The notes beneath the pieces were generated by a model. The model was not told where the DNA came from and searched no databases. It was given only the letters and a program-made list of their open reading frames with translations. The position numbers and the translations under genes are program-made. Of a stretch of DNA of 64,000 nucleotides, positions 32,876 through 44,834 are shown piece by piece. The stretch's first letter is position 1, and each line of letters starts with the position of its first letter. Source of the DNA: Panorpa germanica (taxonomy: Eukaryota > Arthropoda > Insecta > Mecoptera > Panorpidae); contig OY783223.1 of NCBI GenBank assembly GCA_963678705.1, positions 4,836,001 to 4,900,000 of the forward strand, in the 5' to 3' direction.

Positions 32876-33890
32876 ACGTATAAGCTACTTTTTGTAATAG
32901 CTGCAGCCATAAACACCGGCCTTCGTACTCGTACAATGTCGATATATTATTTTGCCATAAAAAGTCACAGTTGGTTTTGACTCATGACGTCACCAGAAGT
33001 AAGGGTCGACTAATAGGTCACCCCATACTCTACCCTACGCTACCCCTCACCATCTAAACGACCCACTGTTAACCGCCCCATGTCCCAAGCTATTACAACC
33101 ACCTTGAAGTGTTATAACCAGAGGGTTGGATTCGTGGTTTTATGTCAAAAGAGTTCAACATGCGAGTGAGTGCCTCCAACAATTTGATTTAGGAGTGGTT
33201 TTAACTTAATATAAACAAGTTTTTTTTTTTAATTTCATAAATTAACTGGTAAATGTTTAACTACTTTAACTAATTTTTGTTGAAGCTGCAGAATCGTACT
33301 TTTCAGACTTCTTTCCTTCACATTTTTTTATTCTTTTGCTCGGGACATTTAAGGACAAATTTTTACCCATATTGGACTAGTTTTGCTTGCTAAAAAACGA
33401 TATATATTGATACTGATAAGAAATTATCAATGCATGCAATACATATGTAGTTATACGTTTACAATTGTTAGTTTGCCAAGCATTTATACGGCTCTATTCT
33501 TACTGAACAACAAGTAATTATTTGTTTGTATTAAATTTAATCAGCTGAACATAAATTGCCTCTCGCTCGAAATTATGTTTCTGATGATCTGCATTTAGTG
33601 AATTTCAATCTAACATTTTTCAAGTCAACAATTATTGTCACAATCACAAACTTCCAAGAGTACACAGCTCAATTTATTTATGCAGTTCTTAAGCGAATCA
33701 ATTGTATTTAAGCCGGATCTAGATAATGCGATGCTCTAACGTGTGAGTCAAGATTGAGATTGACATGGCAAGTTTCCTAATACACGGTGGAAGGAATGTT
33801 TGATCCGAATGATTTATTTATTTTATTAATTTGTTGATATTATTGACACTGACACTGTTTAACAAAAACTTTCAAGTAAATAAATAAACC
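32875..33890. other. Intergenic DNA with C-rich island and one CRE
   Basis: A perfect TGACGTCA is at 32984-32991, followed by a C-rich island at 33018-33095 (caccccatactctaccctac type). No gene recognised. Confidence 0.4.
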
Positions 33891-33891
33891 T

Positions 33892-34424
33892 TCAAGTATA
33901 AAACCTTCTAATGTTCGGGACAATTCGTGCAGCAGTGCCTGACATGTGGATCAAGTGTGTGGTGGGGGTAGAAAAATCCTTATTGACGCGGTTCAAAATA
34001 CCGATAACAGCCCGAACTTCTGCCAACGTTGGAAGAAGTTCGTAGCATCGTTTAGCGCCAGCTTTTGCCAAATCTAGGCTTGTTTTAGGATACCACAAAT
34101 TTTAAGTTTTGCCGATCTTCACCGAATTCAGTGTCCTAGACATTTGTCTGGCTGTTCTATTGGTAAAACTGGTGGGGTAAATTCAATTTATCGCTCTCTG
34201 AAGTTGCCGGCCAGAAGAAGAGCTCGGTTTGTCCTTAACTCCTTCGAACTGGTGCTAAAATGACCCGAAAGACTTCCTTGAACTCTAAAAGCAATAATAC
34301 ACATAGGTGGTGTACTCGGCCATATCGCTAAATGTACACAAGAGCACAAGAAATTCAGATAGTAATTTAGAATTAGTTTAAATATGATTAACTTTAGATA
34401 ACACAATAAATTGACAAATTTCAC
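33892..34424 (-). other. Unrecognised coding-like segment
   Basis: GC-richer than its surroundings, with minus-strand frames at 34098-33892 (AGAKRCYELLPTLAEVRAVI, then GILNRVNKDFSTPTTHLIH, then GTAARIVPNI) and 34424-34188 (ends ...FSTSSKELRTNRALLLAGNFRER). Codon composition looks protein-like, but I recognise no family. It could be a decayed repeat ORF or an exon fragment; the ATG at 34098 has no support. Confidence 0.25.
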
Positions 34425-34429
34425 ATCTT

Positions 34430-35470
34430 CTGAAACACAAATAAACGTCTACTTAACTTAGAGCAATGATTATAAATGTAGTCTTTTATAATCCGTGCAT
34501 GCGCAAGTCATTTCTCATGTTTAATATTAAAATTTCATTACATTGGCACTTTAGCCAGTCAGTTAAATTGCACAATTTTGGAATGGTGCACATTCTATTA
34601 GTGTAAAACGGTATATCTGGTTTCTGAGTCATGCACCTAAGAGGTGGGAGAACAACTTGATCAATTCAAGAACCATCTCTTGCATTTGGGGCAATAACTG
34701 TGATATTCAACTCTCTGGTACGGTTCAACTATCCCAGTTATATACGTATAGAATCCGCCCACTCTCCTCTTACCCCTCCACTTTTCTATCTCATCATGTA
34801 GTAACATTCCATCTCTAACCAGTGCTACCTTACATACCTTACTAGAACATACTGAATTGTGTTCGAAACTTAAGTGAAGTCAGACTGTTTCGAGGGATGG
34901 AGAGGGATGGAACTTTGACTAGAATGAGTACAATACCCTTAAGTGATGCAATACAACTCAACTGGAAATGCATTGCATATTGTATGGGATATGGGATACA
35001 GGATGTTCCTAAAGAACGAAGGATAAATTATATCCTACACTTCTACAAAGTGAAATTTTCTGTTTGATTTTATATAACAGAGAGAGTTTTCTCTTCACGA
35101 TTTTAGTTCTGGTTACTTCAGCACTTTTAAGTGCACATTTTGGAATCACTTTGACATCATATTGAATTTGCGTATGATTGTTTTATCATGAAACAACTGT
35201 TATTTCACTAGTATTGAATAAAGTTGCAAATAAACCATTAAAGTGTAACAGAGACAGCTATATCTTGTTTCTTTTTCTATAATACTCTGCTGATTTTATC
35301 TCTACTAAAATTAATATTTTCAAATGTAAAAGAGACAACACTATCCATTTAAATTTAAATGTATGATGTTAGAAGAGGAAGAATATTTTTATGACGAGAA
35401 GATTGTGACAATTTTTCTGAACTTTAGCTAGCTATGCCATTTCTTTAAAATGTTTACAGGGTTCGTAGGA
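34430..35470. other. Intergenic DNA with C-rich island
   Basis: C/T-rich island at 34757-34800. A short hyphenated palindrome around 34960-35000 is probably chance. No gene recognised. Confidence 0.4.
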
Positions 35471-35474
35471 AGAC

Positions 35475-36425
35475 ATTATTTCCAAATTCATATGATTTTT
35501 AATATTTATTTAAGTGCATCAACTTTTAAAAATTACTAGTACTTAAGGAGATACAGGACGTACCGTTAATGCAAAAAGTGTATCTCTCGGTAATACGAAA
35601 TGCAAAATACGAAGTACATGAAGGACGAGCAAATATTGGGACTGTATCTTTGAAAAATGAATTGTTCAATTCCCTATTAAACTGCTATTTGCTAGTTAAA
35701 ATGATTTTTTTATGCATATCATAGTTTAATAAATGAAAAATTACCTATAATTTATATTAATTGAATTTAAATTCAAATTAAATATTTTGAAAAAGGAATA
35801 ATAAATTTGGTAACGCTGTAAATTTACGTGTGTTGACGCATGCGTGATTTGGTTCTTTGACAAATAAATTGTTATATTTTATAAAATATTTATTCCAATT
35901 TTGAATTTCCCGCTCAAATTGGGATTTGCAACGTTGCCGGCTTATAACCTATACACTTACTGTTTCTTACTGATTTTATTTAAATATTTTCGTAAATAGG
36001 TATCCTTTTGATAATTTTCTTTTTGCAATAGTTTACAGAAAAGATTCTTTTATATACACCTAGTTTTTGAAAGCCGTTTCATCATTTTTTCATAGTTAAA
36101 AGTTATATGATGTGGTAAAATTGAGCTAAAAATTATGATTTGTATGGAAAATGTCTATTTTTAATCATGTATAAAAAGAAAACTAGGAACCCTAGGTCTC
36201 TAAAATTTTGAGACAGCATGTATTTTTACTATTTGTATTGACCCTCCAAATTTCACAACGTTTTCATCATTTACGTTAACGTCCTATACCTACTTAAAAG
36301 AATATATACATTCACAATACATAATTTACAACTTATAGACACGAGTATGTATATTTAAAATAATGAGATTAAATTAGTTTTATTGAAAAAGTCAATAAAA
36401 CTTTTCAGAGAGCTTAAATTTTTAT
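35475..36425 (-). mobile_element. LINE-K 3' end (copy K2), interrupted by a family-D element
   Basis: Minus strand. The part 36425-36298 matches the last codons and UTR (ccttattgac-like, aataaaactaatttaatct, gttgtaaattatgtatt, gtatatattctttTAA). The UTR then resumes at 35543 with AAGTact...aaagttgatgcacttaaataa. Between them lies a 747-bp family-D insertion. Lining up with copy K1 gives the empty site. Confidence 0.85.
35547..36293 (+). mobile_element. Family-D DNA element, full length, TTAA flanked
   Basis: Ends GGAGATACAGGACGTA... and ...TACGT/GTTAACGTCCTATACCTAC, with TTAA on both sides (35543-35546, 36294-36297). Inverted ends are about 15-18 bp and imperfect. The internal sequence has gtgttgacgcatgcgtgatttgg near the middle and no long frame. 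TTAA duplication suggests a piggyBac-like mobiliser, but the tips do not begin CCC as in piggyBac, so the superfamily is left open. Confidence 0.85.
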
Positions 36426-36429
36426 TTAA

Positions 36430-37414
36430 ACATAATAGAAATGTTATTTCCTAATTTCTGTATTTTTCTGCATGGCATGGAGTGCGAGTACACCCTCCTC
36501 CCTACACCCTTGCTGATAATGTTTTGCTAAACATACCATTTATTTAAATCAGGTTATAAAAACTAGGATCAAATTGAATATTCAAATCGCGCTGTTCACA
36601 ATTATTGTGAGTACTCATTTCATAATAACATGAATATTCTATTCTCCATGCAGTGCTCTCCCTATTCCATTAATTCTATGTGTACAAATACCAGTACCAT
36701 ATCCATACCAGGCCATAAAACTTTGTCTCTATTAAATTGTGCATGCCGTGATATTTATGCCGAGTGATAAAATGATTTATGCATTGGATCAATCATTATA
36801 GAACGACACTGCATTATATTACAACACAACAGAAGGGAATGAATATGAGCATGAATTTATAGAAATGCACTATTCTCTTGCAACTATACTACTTTGTTTG
36901 CTCTAATATATGCGCTGTTTATTTTGTGTGGACGCGTCATTATGTTCTGTATTAATTAACGTTTACTCTTTTATGCAGTATACTAATTCTAACTTACTGT
37001 CTAGTTGTCTTAGGCTCTTACGTACTTATATTTAACACGCAGTCGTGTGAAATCTAAGCCAGTACTACTTTTCTTTTATTGACAGTGTATTTATAGAAAA
37101 GAAAGGAGTTTGCAACGTTATTAAAGTCATACATTTTGCCCAAATCTAAGGGTTGAACAGTGTATAGTGCATACACCCCCTTTACACGTGTAGTGGAGTA
37201 ACACAGCCATGGCCAAACCATCCCTAATATATACAATTCCATATACTTTACCTGGAGATCGAACAGAATATTTTTTGGATATATTTTATATACGTTTGGT
37301 ATATACTTTAAAGAACAACGGAATATTCTAGGGATAGGGGTAACCCGGTGGCTGTGTTCTAGATGGCGATATTATTGAATTTAAAGGGGTATTTTCTATA
37401 CCTTTTACCTTATA

Positions 37415-37453
<39 letters not shown>

Positions 37454-37715
37454 ATGTTTACACTGTTAAATAGTTGTATAGGTATGTAGTATTTATAACA
37501 TTGAAGATGCGTATGATTTTTTGTCATGAAAGTGTTCATTTATAGTTCAGTTTCTCAAAGTCGTTCCTATGAAATATTTATTTTCACACACAAATAGTGA
37601 AAGCACTCCACCTGTCGGAATACAAATGAAGATAAAGTTGATGCGAACTCTAATTGAAGTGCAATAGTGATAGAAACGTCACAAAACAGGTCACTTCACC
37701 AAATTATTTATTGAG
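36430..37715. other. AT-rich intergenic DNA
   Basis: Short C-rich island at 36490-36515; (AT)n at 37416-37451. No gene recognised. Confidence 0.4.
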
Positions 37716-37716
37716 A

Positions 37717-37934
37717 TATAGCCCAAATCACGGTAGTTCGGCGGCGACTTATACTTAAAAGAGGTTATAAGAGCAGTATAAATCTATAACACTATAATGA
37801 ATTTTATCTTATTTGTTTCTATATACATTATAGAAAAATAAGTGAGTCAGTGCTTTTTAGTTATATCGGCAGTTTATACCCCACAACTTGTTTTAAGTAT
37901 GAATCGCCGCCGAACTCTCGTAATTTGAACTATA
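37717..37934 (+). mobile_element. Family-E MITE, copy 1
   Basis: 218-bp non-coding element with ~33-bp inverted ends (TATAGcCCAAATCACGgtAG... TTCGGCGGCGACT and complement) closing in TATA on each side. The internal sequence contains gaggttataagagc and aagtgagtcagtgctttttag. TA target duplication implies a Tc1/mariner-type mobiliser. Confidence 0.88.
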
Positions 37935-37994
37935 TATACGTCTTCTCTTCGGCTAATATTTTCTTCCACCTTTAAGATAACGGCTGTCATATTA

Positions 37995-38100
37995 AGATGT
38001 ACTTAATGTATAATTCCTAAAGAATATAAGGAAATATTTGAAAGTAGAAAAATCTGAAGAAACTAATTCATTTCTTTGATTAATCTGACTTAAGCAAAAT
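37995..38100 (+). mobile_element. LINE-K fragment (copy K5), degraded
   Basis: aattcctaaagaatataaggaaatatttgaaagtagaaaaatctgaagaa parallels the LINE-K codons for PEEYRQIFESRESLKN, then decays. Short and old. Confidence 0.5.
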
Positions 38101-38427
38101 GTATGAAACCATCAAAGAAAAATATAATATTAAATAACAATTATAAGATATTAAGACTATTACGTTTTCGTCATATTATTTATAACAGTGTAATCTCAAT
38201 AGAAAAATACCCTTTTCAATTTGTTATATTTGTAGGATATATAAAAGGGTGATGAAAAATGATGGAAATATTTTCTTAAATTTTAAATAATGTTGTATTA
38301 GACCTCCTTTTGTATTAGAATAGTGCGAATAATGCGTAAAGTACAAATAATGCGAACAGTGCGAATAGCGCAAATAGTGCAAAAAGTGCGAAAGCAAAAT
38401 TTTATATATGGGCTAACTTTGGTACCT

Positions 38428-38680
38428 AATTTACAAATCGAAAATAAAAATCCCGAATTTTGAAAAAAAGTTGATGAAACAACGAATAAATTGAAAATAT
38501 TTTATATTTTGTTGAAAAAATATATTAGTCAGTTTATATGGAAAATTATTTGTTGTTATATGTAAAATTAATATAGAACCAGTTAAATATTTCAATTTAA
38601 AAAATTGGAACAAAAATTTGAAATGAAATTCAATTCACACACAAAAGACAGTCGTCGCTTGCGACGGTGGTAAACGCTAG
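38428..38680 (+). mobile_element. Helitron-G copy 3 with intact 3' hairpin
   Basis: Plus-strand end: aattcacacacaaaagacag, then hairpin CGTCGC-tt-GCGACG, ten bases, CTAG (38677-38680), then T. The upstream part matches copy 1 (aacgaataaattgaaaatatttt). It lacks the cgccaaaa..ttagaa part found in the other two copies. Non-autonomous. Confidence 0.82.
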
Positions 38681-38689
38681 TATATGTAT

Positions 38690-39160
38690 ATTTTACATAA
38701 AACGTGAATATTGGGTAAAGATTATAAGGACATTCTATCAGGATTATAGTATATAAAACATATTAAGATATAAACCAACAGGTGCTGTCTTAAAAAATGT
38801 AAACATTTACTTTCAGAAGAACAAACAAACAAACATACTAATAACTTTATACTGTTAGGTAATAAAACAACCGTTGAATAAAATAAAATCAACAGAAATC
38901 CAGAAGTAAATTTGCGTTAAATGGCTGAAGTGCCTCATTAAATAAAGGTTTCCTTTATTGCGTGAAATACCTCTCGATTTATGTGGAGCATTAAGGAAGC
39001 AAGGGTCTAGAAAACTCTTAAGTTATAAGGAAGGTTAATTTATCTATATCTTTTAATTTATTTATATTGCGATCTGTCATATTTTCAATAAAATTCAACT
39101 TACGCGGTATGTGTCTATAAATATAACTGTAAAGAATTAATTAAAAGTATAAAATAAAAT
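38690..39160. other. AT-rich intergenic DNA
   Basis: Nothing recognised. Confidence 0.4.
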
Positions 39161-39164
39161 ATTA

Positions 39165-39772
39165 TTTCTGTTACCAGGACATTGTGGAATAAGAGGAATC
39201 GAAATTGCGGGTAAATTGGCAAAGGAATCAATAAATTTGGAAATTGAGATGAAAGTGAAATTACCTTCATATGAAATTCTTAATATAATCAAAAAATTAA
39301 ACTTCAATTTGAAAAACACAGATTTCATTAACAAAAGTCAGTTAAAAGGAAGAGATTATTATATGTTACATCCAAATTTAAGTAAGAAGAGATGGTTTAG
39401 AAATGAGTCCCGCAAAATTATATCAACTATAATCAGAATCAAAAGTAATCATTGTAAAACTCCAGCTCACCTGTACAAAATTAATATTAAATCTGACGAT
39501 AGATGTCAATGTGGTGAAGAAGGAACTTTGGATCATATTATATTTGAATGCATAAATTATAGTATAGAAAGATGAAAATTGAATAGTGATATATTACATG
39601 TGATTAAAACTTTTCCTGTTAATACTAAATTTTTGTTAAGTGATTCAAAATTAATTAGTTAATTATTGAAATATTTAGAAATTTGTAAAATTGAATTATA
39701 AATTATAAAAAATGTTTGATGGTGGCTATGACGAAAGAAAGTCAAGGCAAATAAGTAAATAAATATAAAAAA
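39165..39772 (+). mobile_element. LINE-B 3' end, copy 1
   Basis: Begins within the RNase H region (PGHCGIRGIEIAGKLAKES), followed by the C-terminal module and a short 3' UTR ending gaaagtcaaggcaaataag, then (TAAA)n-like A-rich DNA. The 5' end is truncated. A second copy lies inverted at 43.4-43.9 kb. Confidence 0.88.
39174..39701 (+). pseudogene. LINE-B ORF2 C-terminus with premature stops
   Basis: In-frame reading from PGHCG (RNase H C-terminal helix region) through KLPSYEILNIIKKLNFN and RGRDYYML-like sequence to DDRCQCGEEGTLDHIIFECINY, a C-x-C...H-x4-C knuckle. A TGA at 39573-39575 replaces a Ser codon of the sister copy and a TAA interrupts later. The original stop would be TAA at 39699-39701. 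Acts in non-LTR retrotransposition when intact; here dead. Confidence 0.85.
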
Positions 39773-39774
39773 AT

Positions 39775-40430
39775 ATATATTTTCTGTTTCCTAATGAATC
39801 GCTTAGAGATTTGGACGTTTGTGTAATACATGGATACAATCAATAAAAAAAATGTCTACCGATTCACAAATTTGTGATTTAATCTTTGCAGTCGTTACTG
39901 TAACTGGTATTACACATTGTACATCATTCCTTTAACGCAACGTGAAATAACGTCACACAAAACCAACATCCGCGTCCATTCACTAGATGTACAGCTTCTA
40001 ACAACGTAGCACAATTTATATGGACTCTAAAAATAATTAAAAACAAATGAATGTTTGCACATGGGGTCGTAAAAGGAGAATGGTTAAATTAACAAATGTA
40101 ATAAAAAGAACATTAAATTATATATTTATTACTGGAATATAACTGCGGTAATTGCCCATTGTACGCCATACAGAGTATAGTGGTATCCTAGCTCCCGTAA
40201 TAAATGTCTCACAGAATACAGGAGTAAAGGGGACAGCCTGCAAGAGAACTAGTAGAGAAACATACGCGTTTAAATACACAATAGCAGGGAACGAAGGATT
40301 AAAATTTTACAATATCTGCTAAATGAATTAATCACCACAGAAATTATATAGCGTACATTTAGAAAAATCTCTGCAAAGGTGATTGCCTGGGAGGTGGCAA
40401 TCTCTGTTAGAATCTACATGCGATAACGCA
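39775..40430. other. AT-rich intergenic DNA
   Basis: No gene recognised. Confidence 0.4.
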
Positions 40431-40432
40431 GC

Positions 40433-41262
40433 TAGGGAGACGAGACGAGATAAGACGAGAGTTTCAAAAATCAAGTATCGAAAAAAATCGTTATTGTGAG
40501 AACTGGCTCCTAAGATAGTCCTAAACAAAGTAATTCATTATATTAAAATGAATAAATGGGTTAGTAGTTAGTGTAATTTTATTTTTTAAATCGCAAGATG
40601 ACCAAGAATTTAAACATATAGTCCAAATCACGAGAGTTCGGCGACGACTTATACTTAAAAGAGGTTATAAGAGCGGTATAAATCTGTAATACGATAATGA
40701 ATTTTATCTTATTCATTTCTATATACATTATAGAAAAATAAGTGAGTCAGTGCTTTTTAGTTATATCAGCAGTTTATACCCCACAACTTGTTTTAAGTAT
40801 GAGTCGCTGCCGAACTCTCGTAATTTGAACTATAACAACGTTTGCATTACATCATCCTTTAATGATATACGCGAAAAAACACACCGTTCACCAACTGGTT
40901 CAATTTCACTTAATGCATCAACTTTTTTTTCAGGTTGACACTACTAACACCTACACTACAAAGTTCGGCTACGAAATGTTGTAAAAGATAAAATTATAAA
41001 ATAAAATATTTAACAGATATTTGTTTACCAACTTTTTTATATTTCGTAAATGTACGACCTAACCTTTTTTGTAATAAAAAACGTTTATGTTGCTGTTAGT
41101 TTATTTTTCTCACAATTTTTTTTTAAAATAACGTCAACGAGTCCAGAAACAAGACTCTGGGTCTCGGTATCGTCTCAACAGTTTTCAGAAATGTCTCGCT
41201 TTTATATGACAAGAAGCGAGACGAGACTAGAGAAGTCTCGTGCTCGTGTGAAGCCTTAAACG
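40433..41262. other. Region bracketed by gagacgagac motifs
   Basis: gagacgagacgagataagacgagag at 40438-40463 and a hairpin gtctcgctt...aagcgagac (41191-41223) followed by gagactagagaagtctcg near 41220-41245 bracket ~800 bp that contains a family-E MITE. Such motif clusters occur at the ends of some insect DNA transposons. Whether the two belong to one element is unproven. Confidence 0.35.
40617..40834 (+). mobile_element. Family-E MITE, copy 2
   Basis: 218 bp, the same orientation as copy 1 and about 95% identical by eye, including the caccacttgttttaagtatgagtcg-type right arm. TATA closes both ends. Small substitutions suggest both copies transposed recently relative to other repeats here. 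Confidence 0.9.
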
Positions 41263-41264
41263 CA

Positions 41265-43355
41265 GCTGAATACGGTATCACAAGTAGATGAAAGAACTAG
41301 TGCGTAAATGTAAAACAAAATCACAGATTACTTGATAAAACCTATTGAGAAACAGAAGGCAAGCATTAAAACATCGCTTCCTCAACAAATTAATTATACT
41401 CCTGTGCGCATGATACCAATATTAGACACACATGGAATGAAAAACGTCGAACTCATCCCAAAACGCCTTCAGCTATGTTATATTTTTCTATATATATTTA
41501 TTTTTGAAACCTAAACCATTTTCTTTTAAAATTTTTCTCTTTTTAAAAACACATAATGCACTTTATGTCCCTCTGGTAATGTAAAAGGGATATAGCCTTG
41601 GCAACCCAACCTGATAAGGGAGCAGGATAAGGGGGGTGTGGGACGATGGCGAGGGTGTAAACAAAATATTCTACCCTTTATATATAAAATACAATACCAA
41701 AGCATTTTGTTTTAGGGAAGGCTATCAGTTTTCATATTGTCGTAAGATATTATTATCAAAGTATATTTTTCATCTTTCTAAAAAATAAAAGTTAAAAAAT
41801 TTAAGTAAAAAAAAAGAAAAGAAAACAGCATTAAAACTTTATTTTTTTTAATATGTCCCTTAAAGACTTTTATAAATTTAAATTTTATTATCTATTGCTT
41901 TTCTGGAAAATGGTTTAAGTGTTTAAAGCGCGATTACAACAATGAAAGTGTAATCACTTGCTTTTAAGTATAAACAGCAGCGTTGTTACGTTTAGTGGTG
42001 TGAATAAAACAGAAAAAGGACGACAATGATAGTATCGATGTATTTTATCGTTCAAATTAATTACAATGAAAAACTGAAATAATAAATTCATAAAAATTGA
42101 AGGAATGAAAACAAGAACGCAAAACTAATTAGCATAAAATATAGACATTCTTTATATTATTGACAATTACTATTGATTACTATTTCCAATACCGTTGTAT
42201 GAAATAACTTAATACTTTTAACATTAATCTTTATTTTATTTAAATCATAAAAATTATTTTGTAAATAAAATTAAATTTATAAAATTGAGTTAAGAAATAT
42301 ATACAATTTTTGAGAATAAAAATAAACAAGTATGAGTGAAAGTACACATTTAAAAACTAATGACACTAAGTCGCATTGTGCTCTGTAATTGGAAAACACA
42401 CAATAATAAAAATGATTGTGAGTTTTTTAATGTGAAATAAGTCATTTTTCTTTATACAATGAATGACCTTTAATCAATTATGTATTTTACAATTTGTTCA
42501 ATGGTCTTTTGTCATCTTTGTGGCAACTTCATGATTCTGTATTTATAGAACTTAAGGTCCAGGCATTATCAGTAAAAGTTCATTCAAAGAGTTAAAGTTA
42601 GTGCTATGTGGGGAATGCGACGTCACTTCCCAATCGAGCTCCAATAATTTTTTATTAATTACCAAAGATCAGTGAGGAGCTGCATTCGTTCGTAGAACAC
42701 GATTTATTTACGATTTTTCAATGCTGACTGTTATCCTTTATTTATTTCCTACAGTTTCTTTGAAAATATCTCAAAATACACAGCATCTTTATAATCCAAC
42801 GAGAGAAATGAATTAGATAACGCTTAACGTTATTTTAATGTTATTCTATATATGCTAATTTTAAGTACGAATAATAACTCTTTTAATAACATCGCTGCTT
42901 TCATTTCCACAAGATCCTTTAAAGAGGTATGTCTTCTAATTAATCTCCTACTATTAACGATTCTAACGAATATGTATCGATATACTCCGATTCATATATC
43001 GATACATTCTAGAGTATATATTTCCACCACTAGTGTGTCATTTAACTATACAATATTATTCGTACCCGTGTAATGAAAATCAATGTAACAGTTTTCCTGG
43101 CAACAAAATAAAGCAGTCGTAAATCTTTTAATGGCCTTGAATTTATTGTCGAAAAACACATAGTTTAATATGTACTATAGAATAGTGCGTAATTAAAGTT
43201 TTAATGGGTTTTGTATACATTCATTAAGTTTATGGAAATATATATACATATATATATATCACATCACTAAATAAGTTCGTAGTATGATATATATATATGT
43301 CGCCACTATCGACATATTCTTATGATTTTTAGATAGTACCAACTTTCAAACCGTT
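41265..43355. other. AT-rich intergenic DNA
   Basis: G-rich patch at 41610-41660 and AT microsatellite near 43235-43300. No gene recognised. The frame at 42852-43073 has no recognisable domain. Confidence 0.4.
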
Positions 43356-43358
43356 TCT

Positions 43359-43895
43359 TTTTTTTTTTATATTTATTTACTTATTTTCCTTGACTTTCTT
43401 TCGTCATAGCCACTATCAAACATTTTTTATACATCTTTTATAATTTATAATTCAATTTTACAAATTTCTAAATATTTCAATAATTCACTAATTAATTTTG
43501 AATCACTTAACAAAAATTTAGTATTAACAGGAAAAGTTTTAATCACATCTAATATATCACTATTGAATTTTGATCTTTCTAAACTATAATTTATACATTC
43601 AAATATAATATGATCCAAAGTTCCTTCTTCATCACATTGACATCTATCGTCAGATTTAATATAATTTTTGTACAGGTGAGCTGGAGTTTTGCAATGATTA
43701 CTTTTGATTCTGATTATAGTTGATATAATTTTGCGGGACTCATTTCTAAATAACATATAATAATCTCTTCCTTTTAACTGACTTTTGTTAATGAAATCTG
43801 TGTTTCTCAAATTGAAGTTTAATTTTTTGATTATATTAAAAATTTCATATGAAGGTAATTTCATTTTCATCTCAATTTCTAAATTTATTGTCCAT
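43359..43895 (-). mobile_element. LINE-B 3' end, copy 2 (inverted)
   Basis: Minus-strand copy of the LINE at 39.2 kb, with 3' UTR (gaaagtcaaggaaaataag) and a poly(A) of 11 (43358-43368 as T on +). The 5' truncation is at about 43895. Together the two copies form an inverted pair about 3.6 kb apart. Confidence 0.88.
43445..43870 (-). pseudogene. LINE-B ORF2 C-terminus, open to its stop
   Basis: 141 codons ending in the natural TAA (43445-43447). They include KMKLPSYEIFNIIKKLNFNL, then DDRCQCDEEGTLDHIIFECINYSLER, and a C-terminal tail ending LEICKIEL. Compared with copy 1 it lacks about nine codons (…YYML-FRNES…) but keeps an open frame. Still a 5'-truncated fragment without RT or endonuclease. 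Confidence 0.85.
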
Positions 43896-43899
43896 CCAT

Positions 43900-44570
43900 T
43901 AGTTTACCAATTATAAAAGCCTTAGTAAAGCTACTTTCATAACTTTCGAGCCAATAGAAAAATCTCAATTTCGTGTGTCCGGGAATTATCGGGAATCAAA
44001 CTCAAATGCAGTTTTTTATTGTTATTTTTTTTTTGGTACACGATTTTCTAGACAAACTCACAAGATAAAAAACAATACAAGACATCAACTAAGAAAATTT
44101 ACAATGCGGATTTAGGCTTAGGCCGGTACGTATACATAAAGTTCACAGCGCCTGCAAAACACTATGAATTCACACACACAACATTCATAAACCAAAAAAC
44201 AGCGATACTCGTCAATTGATATATCAACGTATAATAAATAAATTTTTATCATAACATACTTATACATAAATAATGCTATTTATGCGATACCACTCGTGCA
44301 AAGAGATTTAAATAAAAAACATAAATCATTCGGGATTAAAATCATATAAATAAATCATTTAAAAATTTAGAGGCTTCAAACTGATCCTACCTCACTGTCT
44401 GTCTTGTCTGTTAACATATATTTTGTGTCACGTGATATTTATAGACTAAAAGGTCCTCCTGAAATATATCTATAACATAGTTTTGCAAAATCATGCAGAA
44501 ACATAATGTGATGAACATACAATAAAACAGATATTTGGTGAACACACTAATTTAACATCAACTGAATTAA
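43900..44570. other. AT-rich DNA with repeat-I copy 2
   Basis: At 44071-44135 it carries the second copy of repeat I (acaagacatcaactaagaa ... ggatttaggct). Nothing else recognised. Confidence 0.45.
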
Positions 44571-44579
44571 AAACTGAAT

Positions 44580-44830
44580 CAAGTTGGTGGTGTATAATAT
44601 AGTAAGAATTGGTAGAAATGAGTGGGAAAAACGACAAGGAGGAGATGAAAGATGTGAACGAGCAGTAGAAGAGAGTGACGTAGGAAAGAGATGGAGGAAA
44701 AGACACAAGAAAGGAGCGAAAGAGTGGTGAGATAAGAAGAAAGACAGATGACTAGTTAAGTTTATGTTCAAATGCTTTAAAAGTGTCATGGACGAAAGGC
44801 ATAAACAATTAGAAATATGGATAAGTCTAA
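44580..44830 (+). mobile_element. Possible LINE-3 internal fragment
   Basis: A frame with two in-frame TGAs reads GDERCERAVEESDVGKRWRK and then KKGAKEW*DKKKDR*LVKF. The KEW(W)DKK pattern resembles the EN-RT linker of R1-like/ant-type LINEs (WWDEECREKK-like). That would make it an internal LINE piece rather than a tail. The assignment rests on a short pattern and A/G-rich composition. Confidence 0.4.
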
Positions 44831-44834
44831 ATAA

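Noticed and set aside
41610-41660. G-quadruplex from GGG runs
   Set aside because: Loops between the G runs are longer than seven bases; does not fit the canonical motif.
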